DNA of 64,000 nucleotides from Oehlia diaphana (taxonomy: Eukaryota; Glomeromycota; Glomeromycetes; Glomerales; Glomeraceae), in the NCBI GenBank assembly GCA_003833135.1, contig QZLH01000015.1, forward strand, positions 23,081 through 87,080, written 5' to 3'. The position numbers and the translations under genes are program-made. The notes beneath the pieces are model-generated. The model had not been told where the DNA came from. It saw only the letters and a list, made by a program, of their open reading frames with translations, and did no database searches. Positions 46,427 to 57,540 of the stretch are shown in pieces (within the stretch, counting starts at the first letter, position 1; every line of letters starts with the position of its first letter).

Positions 46427-46680
46427 AATCTTTCTAATGTTACTATTGATTACGTTTATTTCTTGAATTTTAAAAAAACAAAGAAAACAAAGAATAGATT
46501 TAAAAAATGTATCATTGATTTCAAAGCCGTGATTAGGGGATTTGCTGCTGTGGCGTCCATAAAATAATCATAGAATTTATTATGAGATGAAGTGATTAAC
46601 ATAACAATTAATAAAATAATTTTTTTTTGTACTAAGATTATGGTAAAAATTTTCAGCAAATGTAACACATCATGCAAAAA
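46427..46680 (+). pseudogene. Decayed TLDc-encoding 3' remainder of cluster member 3
   Basis: CTTTCTAATGTTACTATTGA corresponds to the LSNxxID segment of relatives. AATAGATTTAAAAAATGTAT followed by GATTTCAAAGCCGTGATTAG and GGATTTGCTG corresponds to the region before and at RGSRDGF. TCCATAAAATAA corresponds to FHKM. Frame and several blocks are lost, then similarity ends. Confidence 0.6.
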
Positions 46681-46887
46681 CCACTGATCTAAAAAGAATT
46701 TGGCTAAGTTTTATCTAAATAAATACAATCCGATATGGGGCGATACTCGGATAAGCTGGTCATCACTTCTAAATTGAGAATCTAAACTTGAATAAAACAA
46801 GGCAAAAATTCCAGTTCTAACGCTTAAATTTTTTTTTCCCGATTTTTTTTTTTTTTCCCTCCTCAAAACCAAAAATAATTAAAAAAA

Positions 46888-48680
46888 ATGTCCACCCAAT
46901 TTTTACCTTACTTATCGCGAGACCTAACAAAACTTTTAGAGAATAAAAAAAATTATGATTTTATTATTAATGTTGATGATGAAAATAATAAGAAAGAATT
47001 TTGTGTGCACTCAATTATTCTTGAAGCGAGGTCGTCATATTTTAGGAATTCTCTTCTAAACGGATTTACAAAGAAAGAAAATAATATATATATTTTGGAT
47101 TTACCTGATATCTCTGTTAATGTTTTCAATATTGTAATTAGGTAATGCAAAAAAAAATAAAATAAAAAAAATCTTGAAATAAATTAAATGTTTTGCTCTT
47201 ATATGCAATGACGCAATGATTGTTTGATTTTTTTTTTTCTTTTTTTTTTTTTTTAACTTGCAGATATATTTATGGTGGCACCATCGATCTTGATCGTAAA
47301 GAGGCTTTAGATATTTTGAACCTTTTAGTTGTTTGCGAAAATTTTAAACTCAAAGAATTATATGATTATATTCAAGATTATCTTATAAAGCATCATCGAG
47401 ATTGGATCTTTCAGAATTTTGTGTTAACTCAACAAGTCAGTTTTACATACTCTGAATTTACCAAATTACAAGATTATTGGACAGAAATCGTTGTTGAACA
47501 ACCCGAAATTTTATTTAATGCTGCTGACTTTACATCCGTAGATAAAGATGCATTATTGTCCCTTTATAAAAATGGAGATATATGTGTGAAAGAAAGTGAA
47601 TTATGGGATCATATTATTTGTTGGGGTAAGGCCCAAAATACCAAGTTGTTAGGAGAGATTTCTGATTGGACAACGGATGAATTCAATATTTTAAAGGGAA
47701 TTATCGAAGATTTTGTACCTCATATTAGGTTTTATGAAATTTCATCCGAAGATTTTTGTTATAAAATTATGCCTTACTGTGGCGTACTTTCGAATGAATT
47801 ATATCAAGATCTTTCAAAATATCATTTAGTACCAAATTGGCAACCAATATTTAATAATCTTACACCGAGGAAAAAAGATTTAAGTGCCTCGAATTCTCCG
47901 ATTATTACAAATGTTGTAAAGAAACCTAATATTATCAATCTTCCAAATCCTCCCCCTCCCAATTCTCCTAAGTCACCTAATACTTTTAATTCCTCTATTA
48001 CATCTAATACCCTCAATTCACCCAATTCACCCAATACTCTTAATTCTCCTAGTTCTCCTAATTCATACAGTTCTCCTAATTCGTATAGTTCGCAGAGTTC
48101 TAACAAATTTTCTAATTCATTCAATGTTTATAGTGTTAATCATCTTTCTAATTCTCCAATTGAATCTAAACTGATCAATAGTGAACAAGCAGCATTGATT
48201 TCTTCTTGGATTCAAGGAAATAATGATACCGAGATATCAAATAAATGGAAGGTTTATGGATTTAAATTACTCATTCGTGGAAGTCGAGATGGATTTACAA
48301 GTGCGTCATTTCACAAAATGTGCGATAACAAAGGTCCCACAATTACAATTATAAAATTGAAAGGTGAAAGTACCATTATTGGAGGATATAATCCTACTGA
48401 CTGGGACATTAATAAACATGGAAATTATGTAAAAACCTCAGATAGTTTTATTTTTAGTTTAGATAAAGAAATAATTTTATCCAGAGTTTCAAAATATGAT
48501 ACTGCTATATTTCAATCTAGTCGTGGGATAAGTTTTAGAGACCTACAACTTATCGATTATTTTAGTGCTGAAAAAGGAATATATTTTACCCATAATTCAT
48601 ATAGTAAAAAAATACATGATATTGGATACTCTAGTGCCGAAGAATATGAAATTTTTAGTATAATTTTAAATTCTCCATAG
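46888..48680 (+). CDS. BTB-BACK-TLDc protein with a Pro/Ser/Asn linker, tandem cluster member 4
   Basis: Exons 46888-47141 and 47264-48680 give 556 aa, with the shared phase-2 intron (AG|GTAATG...GCAG|ATATAT). BTB: FLPYLSRDLTKLLENKKNYD, FCVHSIILEARSSYFRN, YIYGGTIDL. BACK: DYWTEIVVEQPEILF, KESELWDHIICWGKAQ, KIMPYCGVLSNELY. Between BACK and TLDc (about residues 291-380) it has a low-complexity linker of repeated NSPN, NTLNSPN and SYSSPN units; relatives have only about 15 residues there. TLDc: RGSRDGFTSASFHKMCDNKG, TIIGGYNPTDW, DSFIFSL, AEEYEIFSI. The linker probably adds flexibility or phosphorylation sites (many SP pairs). A poly(T) tract precedes the gene and a second lies in the intron. Confidence 0.93.
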
Positions 48681-49410
48681 ATGAGTAATTAAGATTAACA
48701 ACATATAAATACAAATTTAATGTAAACGCCAAATGTTTTTTTTTCAGACTTAAATAAAAATATTTCGACTTTAATCATCATCAAATAATTTTTTTTTCGG
48801 TTTTTTTTTTAGTCATTAAAAAAAAATACGTATGAGATTGGCAAGTGATAAATAGTGCTACGACTGTTACGTGCTAAAAAGGGTTTTTCATTGTGTATAA
48901 TGTCGGGTAAAAGTGAAAGTGACTAGGTTGTAAAAATTTAATTCTTTCGTTAATCTGATCTCGTATCGGATTAACGGCAAAATTTATGATTTTTATAATC
49001 TAATATGAAAAAGAATTTTAAATTATTTAAATAGTGTATCGATATTAAATAATGATTGCGAAGACGATTTCGGGATCAAAGAATCTAACTTGAAAAAAAA
49101 TGTATTTATTTACAGTAGTTATATACGTCGGATCTGAACCATATTTTTTTAAAAAATTTTCATGTACATATATATTGTTCCTAATTCATGATTTAAAAAA
49201 GTTAATTCGTCGTATTTCTTTAAAGGTTAAACTAATTATTTTCTTGTAATTACGCTAGCTTATATCATTAAATTTATTATTAGTGATATAAGAATTATAA
49301 GAATACAATCATTTTTTAAATGGATAATAAAAAAAAAAAAAAATACCATATAATAATAATAATAAATAATCTATAACTTTCTAACTACAGTATAAACCAG
49401 ACTCGCTAGG
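48681..49410. other. Intergenic, convergent 3' ends
   Basis: Lies between the end of the BTB-TLDc cluster (+) and the 3' end of the F-box gene (-). Contains short poly(T/A) runs. Nothing else is supported. Confidence 0.45.
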
Positions 49411-51095
49411 TTATGATTGATTTTTCAAAGATTTCTTAATCTCTTTCATGTAAGAAGTGTATCGATGATGTTTAACCGCATCAACTTTTAATCCTATGCA
49501 TTCAAAAAAAAAAAAAAAAAAAAAAATCTTTTCGTTAATAAAAACATTCATTCGCATTTAATCTCATCCATAACAATGTTCCGCCCTCCGCCCCTTCTCC
49601 CGCCTCTCATTTTGTAAAAATACTTACCACTTATCATAGACTCATGATAAATCCTAACATTTTCCAACCCGGGATTTTCTAAAGCGACGATAGCATGTTG
49701 TTGTACACCCCAAAGTACAAGTTCACTTTTAGCTTCATCTTCAATATTAACTTCATTTGTAACACAAACAAATAATTTTAAATGATTAAATTGCATTTGA
49801 GTTATGATAGAAAACATTTTTTGTTTACTATCGTCATCAACAATTGGATTAAACCAACATTGAATTAATTTCATTTTTCTTAATTGAGTGAAATTGGATA
49901 AAAGATGCCAAGCATCAGAAGTATCAAATGCAATACTATCAAAAATTAAATGTTGAATTGACGATGAATATTTTGGTGATAAAAGCGGTAATATGTACTT
50001 CGTTTCACCAGAAACGAGTTTCAATTTACGTAAATGGGATGTGGATTGTAAAATTCGTGATAGATTTGAATAATGATTATCTAATGGATATTCCACCTTT
50101 ATCGAAAGAGAGGTTAAGTTGGACTATTAAGAAGGAGATGGAATGGAAAAGAAAAGAAAAGGATTAATAAAATACGTTAATAACCTCAAATTTTGTTATC
50201 AACTCATCATCACTAAGAAAAGAGAGAGAGAAAATCCTTTCTTTTGATTACTTACAAAATCTTTCCAAATGTTTAACATATCTGGATACTCCGGAATTCT
50301 CATTTCAAGTATATCCAATTTTTGAATTTGTTTAAAACAATTAATGAATTGACCTTTGAAAAAACATTTATTAAAATCATTCTCAACGTAAACATTTTTG
50401 AAACCAACGTTTCTGGCGACAAACATTTGTAATAAACATTCAATAATTTGCTCCACGAATGTTCTTCTTTCAGATTTACTCCATGCATCAGAATTGGAAG
50501 TATCATTATTAATACTTAATGAACTGCTTGATCTATCCTTCAACGATATACTATTAAGCGTTCCGGACGAGCTAGAAGTTGTGATGCTCGAAGAATTAAG
50601 TTCACTAGTATTTGAACTACTGATTTCTTCACCGTTTTGATAAGTAATTTTGAACCAATTCCATGCAGAATTAATCAACCCCTTTGTATGTAAATGTTTA
50701 ATATAATTAGGATAATTAAAAAAAGGACGTCTTCTAAATAACGGAGGAAGGCTTATAAATTTAGGTCCAATATATCCCTTCATTGTTAAATAAAATTGTT
50801 GACATTCTTCTTTTGTTAAACAACATAATAATGTAGTAACCAATTCTCCCGCTTTATCATTTGAAGGAGAGTCATCACTAATAAATTGAAAAGGATCCCT
50901 CCAAAGAAGTGGTAAAGCTGATTCACACCATTGTTTATTTACCAACGTACAAGCAAATAATGTGTCGGCTATCTTAATATCTTCTGTTCGTGAATAAATA
51001 AAAAATTGCTCGAATATCTTCGTTAAAATATCAAAGTTCAATGATGCATTATTCATTGAAAGAAAATTTTCTTTTTTTAATGATGGTGAAGACAT
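49411..51095 (-). CDS. F-box protein, three exons
   Basis: Exons 51095-50256, 50123-49628 and 49493-49411 give 472 aa. Introns are GTAAGT...AATAG (phase 0) and GTAAGT...GCATAG (phase 1). The N-terminus has an F-box-like segment (NFDILTKIFEQFFIY, then FACTLVNKQWCESALPLLWR at about 46-65). Next come a conserved FPNYIKHL-like HL segment, a Ser-rich stretch (about 165-205, SSSSGTLNSISL) and LRR-like units (IQHLIFDSIAF, LRKMKLIQCWF). Joining the third exon replaces a Gly/Arg-rich read-through end (MRGGRRGGGR) with LKVDAVKHHRYTSYMKEIKK, a more plausible C-terminus, although transcript data would decide. As an F-box protein it should bridge Skp1 to a substrate. It shares its overall plan with 10979-12538 (LVNKxWCxxAxPxLW) and is a paralogue. 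Confidence 0.82.
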
Positions 51096-51997
51096 GGTTA
51101 CGAAGAGAGAAATTATTTTTTATTATTATTTTTTTTTTTTTTTTTCGAGAGAAGAAAAAAAAACCGAAAATAGAAATGAAAAATTTGGCGTTTATTTAAA
51201 TAAAAAAAAAAAAGATCCCGAGTACAAATTTTATTGATTTACACTAAACAGTAAAATATGAACTATGACAATCAATTCTTTTTCGATTTGTTTGTTGTAC
51301 GGTTTTAAAATAAACAATTTCGACTTTTTACAAAGAAATTGACTTTAAAGAGAATTAAAGTTTATTATTAATGACGTAAATAATATAACTATTAAGCTCT
51401 TAGAAAGTGCGTGGTTGAAGCTGATGTTTATTTTTTCTCAGCCTAATTACTTAAATCAATGGAACAAAATTTTGGGGAAAAAGAAATTTCCATTTGCCGT
51501 TAAACTAAGGCAAAAAAGTATTAGAAAAATGTAGTATTGTAGATTCGTAGCGCAAGTACATCAAAATTAATAATTCTAAAGGAGGAAATTTTTTAAATTA
51601 ATACTAATTTTTAAAAAAGGCTTTTTGATAGTTGTCATGTGTTTATTGATCGCATGTTAAAATCTTGATTTTTTTTTTAATAAAATGTCAAAATCATTTA
51701 AAATCATTTAATATTACGCATATTAAATGCTTTTGGGCGTCATAGCCATTATTTACGCATGAAACACATGATTATAAAACCTATATGCATAAACCTGAGT
51801 TGAGTTATTTAAATATGCATAAAATATTCTTGATTTGAATACAATTTACAACTAAAAAAGAAACTTGTTAGTAAACCAGTTAATCAAATCATATGATATA
51901 TGATATATAAATTTGGTTTTTCATTTGAATATTTCTCACATTTCATTTCTTTCTTTCTTTCTTAATTATATTTAATCAATTTTCTTCTCAAATTATA
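51096..51997. other. Divergent intergenic region between F-box (-) and BTB-TLDc (+) genes
   Basis: Contains a T-rich tract just upstream of the F-box start (51119-51145) and a CTTTCTTTCTTTCTT pyrimidine repeat at about 51949-51963, just before the BTB-TLDc start. No other feature is supported. Confidence 0.45.
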
Positions 51998-53806
51998 ATG
52001 GATTTAACGAAAGGATTGTTAAGAGATATTTGTAAATTATATTATGAATCTGATGATTATAATGTTTGTATTACGGTCGGTGGAGAAGATGAAGGTATCG
52101 AAACAGAAACTTTCAAGGCACATTCAGTAATACTTCGTTCAAGATCCAAATATTTTCAAAACGTACTTTCTAATAAGAATGATGAAGTAAAAAAAGATGG
52201 TGAATTCTTTTTATTAAAAAAACCAAACATTTATCCAGATGTATTTCGATTAATACTCAAGTAAGTATCGAATGCATAGTAGTACAATATACGCCTCATC
52301 TAAAGATTTGTATTAAATCATCTCTATCCAAAAAAAAGATATATTTATACCGGGACTTGTAATTTAAAGGAATCAGATATGCAAGATATGTATGTACCAT
52401 TGTTATTAGCGGCCGGCGAATTGTCTCTCTTAGATTTAGTGAAATATATTCAACTACACATTATCGCCAACGAACAATCATGGTTACACGAGAATATTAT
52501 TCACGTATTTCACATTGTCACTCACTCCACAACATTTTCATTACTAGCCAATCATTGCAGTGAATTAATTTGTGAGATTCCTTCATTATTATTTAATACT
52601 CCATCTTTTACAAGATTGGAAAAACTTTCACTGTTAACGATAATTAAACGAGATAATTTATGTTTAGATGAAATTGATATATGGAATTATTTATTACAAT
52701 GGGCGATTAATCAATACCCTTTCCTTAATTCCTGTACTGATATTTCTGATTATTCTTCATGGACAAAAAAAGATTTTATTGAACTAGAAAATATATTAAA
52801 AGATTTTCTTCCTTTTATCAGATTTTTTCAAATACCTGGCGATCAATTATATGAATTTGTATGGCCATTCAAGAAGATTTTACCCAAACAACTTAAATCT
52901 CAATTAATTAAATTTCACATGATACCAAATTCAGAATTACCATCATGTGATAATAATTTTAATTTATCATTACGTGTTCCAAAATATAAGATTGATTCTT
53001 TATACATTTCAGCTAGGCATGCTGGTATATTGAGATCGTGGATGAATAAAGGTTCTAAGAGCGAGATAAAGAAAAAGGATGCAGTTGAGTTTAAATTGTT
53101 ATTGAGAGGGAGCAAAGATGGTATGGACGTAAAAACATTTCATAAGTTATGTGATAACAAGGGTCCTACTCTAGTATTGATTAAAATACTTGAAAATAAT
53201 CATGATGATAGAGATGAATCAAATGATAATAGTAATCATATTATTAATAAAAGACATACTATTGGAGATGTTTCTGAAAATTTGAAAAATAATAAAAGTG
53301 ATAACTTTAAGGTTAGGAGATTTAGTACTAGTAATATCATTAATAATACTACTATTCCAAGTGGTGATACTTCTATTGTGATTGGAGGATACAATCCTTT
53401 AGATTGGAGTTCATCGGATTCATATAAACAAACGAATGATTCATTTATATTCTCATTCACAAATCCACTTATATGTGACTCTAACGAATACATTCTAAGT
53501 AGAATACAAAATTCTCAATACGCTATTCGTGATATGTCTTGCAAATATAATAATCTTGGTTTTGGTCATGATCTTTGGTGGTTTAGTGGTAGTTGTACTC
53601 AACAATATTACGGAAAACGAATCTTGCCTATTACCTATGCTGGTACTTTTGTTATGGAAGACTATGAAGTATTTCAAGTAATTTATTCCAATGGGAAAAG
53701 TAAAGAAAATTTTGAAGAAGAAATTTTAGAAGAAAGTGAAAGTGTTAGTGGAGGTGAAGTGAAGGGTGAAATGAAAAGTGCTGCCAATGAATCGGATGAT
53801 TCCTGA
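51998..53806 (+). CDS. BTB-BACK-TLDc protein with an insert before the GGYNP motif, two exons
   Basis: Exons 51998-52260 and 52339-53806 give 576 aa, with the phase-2 intron (AA|GTAAGT...AAAG|ATATAT). BTB: NVCITVGGEDE, FKAHSVILRSRSKYFQNVL, YIYTGTCNL. BACK: IIHVFHIVTHST, LICEIPSLLF, LLTIIKRDNLCLDEIDIWNY. TLDc: RGSKDGMDVKTFHKLCDNKG, VIGGYNPLDW, DSFIFSF, MEDYEVFQV. At about residues 372-433, between the strand LVLIKIL and IGGYNP, there is an Asn/Asp/Ser-rich insert (DDRDESNDNSNH, RRFSTSNIINN) at a site different from those in the other paralogues. The C-terminus has an extra acidic Ser-rich tail (EEEILEESESVSGG). It sits between the two subfamilies, with a start resembling the 8811 and 13350 genes and an FHKxCDNKG motif like the cluster genes. 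Confidence 0.92.
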
Positions 53807-55895
53807 TGACGATCAGAGTCACGTGATTTTAACAATCATATTCGGATGTTCTTTCATAAAATAAATGCCCAACAGGGAGACCGTGGCCCATTATGAGCGT
53901 ATCTCCTAAAACCTCTAGTTGAATAAGATCTTCGGATGATAACGGTTCCATATTACTTGGCGGCTACAAAGTAGAATTGCTATATGTATATATATACTTC
54001 TTCTGCGCAATATGTATATTATAGATAAATGTTATCGATAACTATTATTTTTTTTGGTTTTGCTCTTTATTTGGCCGTCTTTCACGCTCATTCCATTAAC
54101 CGACTCGTACATGATTATATCCACTGTATTCGAATAACATACAAAACGCATACGGAAAAATTATGATGGTCACAGTTGTACTTTGGAACTGCGCACATGT
54201 TGTACAAATTTTGTTCCCGGAATAAATGTAATAAATGTAATGGAAAAATATGTAATACAAACGATAGACTACCTAATAAAGTTCATTAGCAATTATTCTA
54301 TAATCCCTTTATGGAAATATCTTATTTTCAACACGACATCTAATTTATCACTTATGGTTATTTGATTCACAAAGAAGTTGTACGAGATTCCAATAAAGTA
54401 AAATCATGCTACAACGACTGCGGTAAAAATTTCTATATCCGGATAGTTTTATTCCAATACACTAACTACGATAAGAATGTGATGTGCTATAGAAATAAAT
54501 CTAACTGCATTTAGTCTCGATTGCTTAGAACAGACTCTGATAAGTACAATATGCTATAGAGAGAGGCATTGCAATTTCTGACAATAACACGAGGTGGTCA
54601 ACTTTAGAGAAGCAATGCAAAAAGATTTTCCCATAATTTATACCTGAAGGTACCGAACTACTAACAGATAACAGGTAACGTTAATACCAAACAAAAACCA
54701 TTATCATATTTAGTAGTCAACTGTCAAGTATTATTTTTTTCTTATCTGTGTTAATTCGTACACTAACATATAGTGCATCATTTAGTAGATATGACATTTA
54801 CACTGTAAAGTGTTGAGCGATTTATTAATTACTCGTACTAATACCCTCCAAGTATGCGACTCTTCTGTTTGTTATAGTGGATTAAGTTACTTATTTTTTT
54901 TGTTAATAATCGCTAAAGTAAAACAATGATATATACTTCAATTATGTAAATATCCTGCTTACTATTTAACTACATTAGTGATCTATATGAACGAAAAAAG
55001 ATTCTAACGAGTGACATAGTTATACGATAATATTTTTGTAACCGATGGGACTAATACTGTATATGTCTCGAGTGCAATGATGGGATTTTTAAATTGGCAA
55101 CAAGGTATTTATATTTTATGCATCTGCACTATATTTTTTCACGTAAAATACTTGTCGAATTAATGAATCATATAATTTACTATTATTCTGGATTACCGTA
55201 ATATCCGTAAATTTCAGAATATATAATCAATTTTTTCCGCCCGTTTTTATTTCGTAATTTTGTGTGAATAAACCCAAAAGTAGAACAATTTCTTTCGCTA
55301 ATTCTAGATGTTGGTAGTATTGAAAGTATTCGAATAGTTACAACACTAAGAATAGGATATCTTCCTTTCATCAAATTCCACCAATTAATAGGTTTTTTAA
55401 ATTACATCTCCCCACAAGTGGTTATGCGCAAAATCTCCTTTTTTCCAACATATTTAATTATCTTATTGGTCGTCCTCTGGAAACGTAATTAACAAAAATA
55501 GGATTTTATTCATAATTAGATGACATCATTCAAAAAATAGCACTCCATTCTCATAGTTCAAAACATAATGTATTATATTATAAGTTGTATATATATCTTT
55601 TCTCACAATAAATCTAATATATTTATGTTTGAATATATAATATCAAGGATCTTGATGCAAAGTTCTTGATGCGCAAAATATTAACTTTATTATAAGAATT
55701 ACTGTTTTACATTATTTATAATTTTAATCATTTCTATTATTAATTATATATATATATATATATACAAAGTCTTACTTTATACAAATAAGCAAGAATGCTA
55801 AAGTATTATATTTAAACCGTATATTTTTATATAATTACTTATTTAAAAAATATTGTTGCTGATAGCATTAGAAGCAAAGAATATGAGATTTTGGT
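53807..55895. other. Intergenic
   Basis: The 2.1 kb have no supported gene. A CACGTG site lies at 53820-53825 right after the BTB-TLDc stop, and there is a TA microsatellite near 55746-55765. Small frames in this interval have AT-driven composition only. Confidence 0.45.
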
Positions 55896-57214
55896 TCACA
55901 TTGCAAGAAAAATTGCTTGCTGGACGTCATAAAGATCGATCGCGACTCCCGGCCTCTGGAGAGGAGATGGGGATTGACGAGGTAAAGGTGCTGATGACAT
56001 GACAAAATTAAATGAGGGAATTGGTGGTTGGCAACCGGAAAAGATACAGCTGCAGTCAACGGTAACCCATCTCATATGTGGGCCTGAACAAAAATAATCT
56101 TCTCGTCCATTTTCATGGACAGATCCAAATTCGATCTGAAACAAGTAAAAAATAACAATTGTAAAAATACACAAATCCTACTTCTTCGATTGGATCGAAT
56201 CTTGTTGTATTCGGGTTTTGTTGAAGCGAAGCAGTTCGGCAGAACTTCAAGCACTGCCAAGAATATAAAAAGAACAGATTAAGTAGATGAAGAATGAAGG
56301 AAAAAAAAAAATCTCAAAATTATACTTACTCGTAAACGACGCAACGGACGTTGAGTTTGATTATTGCAACGTCTATTTCTCCAATCACCTATTTTTATAA
56401 TAATGACGTCCTCAGCACAATTCGGCAAAAACCAATGATTATTTACTTTATCAATCGCGTGAATAAGAGACTCTGATGAAGCAACTTCGACAATAATAGT
56501 TGGCCACGGTTTTCCCTAAAAAATTTATAAATTCAAATGAATTCATATTTTTCATACATAACAAATTAGTAATAATATTGCCAAATCATTCATACTTCTC
56601 GATCACAGGGATTTGCTACCACAATCCCATTATTAGGAGTTGGTACTAGACTTTTGGGCACATAACACGAATCGGGCTCTTCATAAGGGCCTTGGCCTCC
56701 TTGAGAGTGTAAACCTGAATGCAATAAAGTTAGCTTCAGAACAGCAAAATATGTGCACAAACTAAATGCTTAAAAGAACATACTTTTCGCCCCCCAGTTG
56801 TAGATATATTGTTGTGTCGAATTGACAGCTGTCATAAACTTTTCAGCAAAAAAATTATTTGCCGCTTCGTGTCTGCCACTAGGTAACTTAATAAGAACTA
56901 CAGTACCGTTTCGAAAGGAAAAAAACCTTCTCACCTTGATTTTACCAACACGTTTTTCGAACTGCTTCAATGTTACATGTCTTGCTAAGATTAAGGGTAA
57001 CCTAACAAGATAAATCAAACTTTAGCAATGAGAAAATGCAATTAGTGAATGTTAATCTTTACCTTTCTTCTTCAACATCTAGAGAACCTAAAGAATCCTT
57101 ACTTCACCACCACTCTTTTTCCTTTTCAGTAGCTTCGTTCTCAGTACTGTTTTCAGTATCGTCCATACTGGTGTCCATACTTTCAATACTTTCAATACTT
57201 GTAGCCGTGTCCAT
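55896..57214 (-). CDS. Uma2-like PD-(D/E)XK nuclease-fold protein, six exons, with an in-frame stop near the 5' end
   Basis: Proposed exons are 57214-57063, 57001-56784, 56714-56596, 56515-56330, 56253-56182 and 56135-55896, with GT-AG junctions that keep one frame. The body reads LPLILARHVTLKQFEKRVGK, VLIKLPSGRHEAANNFF, GGQGPYEEPDSCYVP, KPWPTIIVEVASSES, EDVIIIKIGDW, IEFGSV and the end DLYDVQQAIF. EPD, the Glu of VEV and the IIIKI lysine fit the D, E and K pattern of Uma2-type putative restriction endonuclease folds, a family expanded in Rhizophagus; catalytic activity is unproven. Exon 1 encodes MDTATSIESIESMDTSMDDT, then EKEWW, a TGA at about 57101, and resumes in frame as SKDSLGSLDVEEER. 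Thus either the gene is disrupted or an unseen 5' exon supplies the start. Upstream, degenerate repeats of the MDTATS unit are present. Confidence 0.72.
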
Positions 57215-57540
57215 ACTTTCAATACTTTCATTACCCTTTCAAACTTGTGGCCGTGTCCATACTAGCACCAGCACCGGAAATTTGAATTCCTTTGCTTTTT
57301 TCGAATCATGTATGGACATGTATTGTGTATTCATACGTTCATCCCTAATATATATATATAATGTATGGATAGCGGATTTCACATGACCATACACTTGAAA
57401 TGAGCCAATAGGAAATTTTAAATTTGATAAACTTATTGATTGTTCCACTACGTCTGGTCATCAATGTTAAAAAATGGCGTATTTTAATGTAAAGTAAACT
57501 TTATTTATCTAATTTTTCGCAATTTACAAAAGAGAAAATC
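57215..57540. other. Short spacer between the Uma2-like gene and the MULE-like pseudogene
   Basis: Contains degraded copies of the ATGGACACGGCCACAAGT unit that belongs to the 5' end of the Uma2-like gene, and a TA microsatellite at about 57350-57360. Confidence 0.5.

Noticed and set aside
47822..48124. Leu/Glu/Gly-rich minus-strand frame
   Set aside because: It is the antisense of the Pro/Ser/Asn linker repeats in the BTB-TLDc gene.
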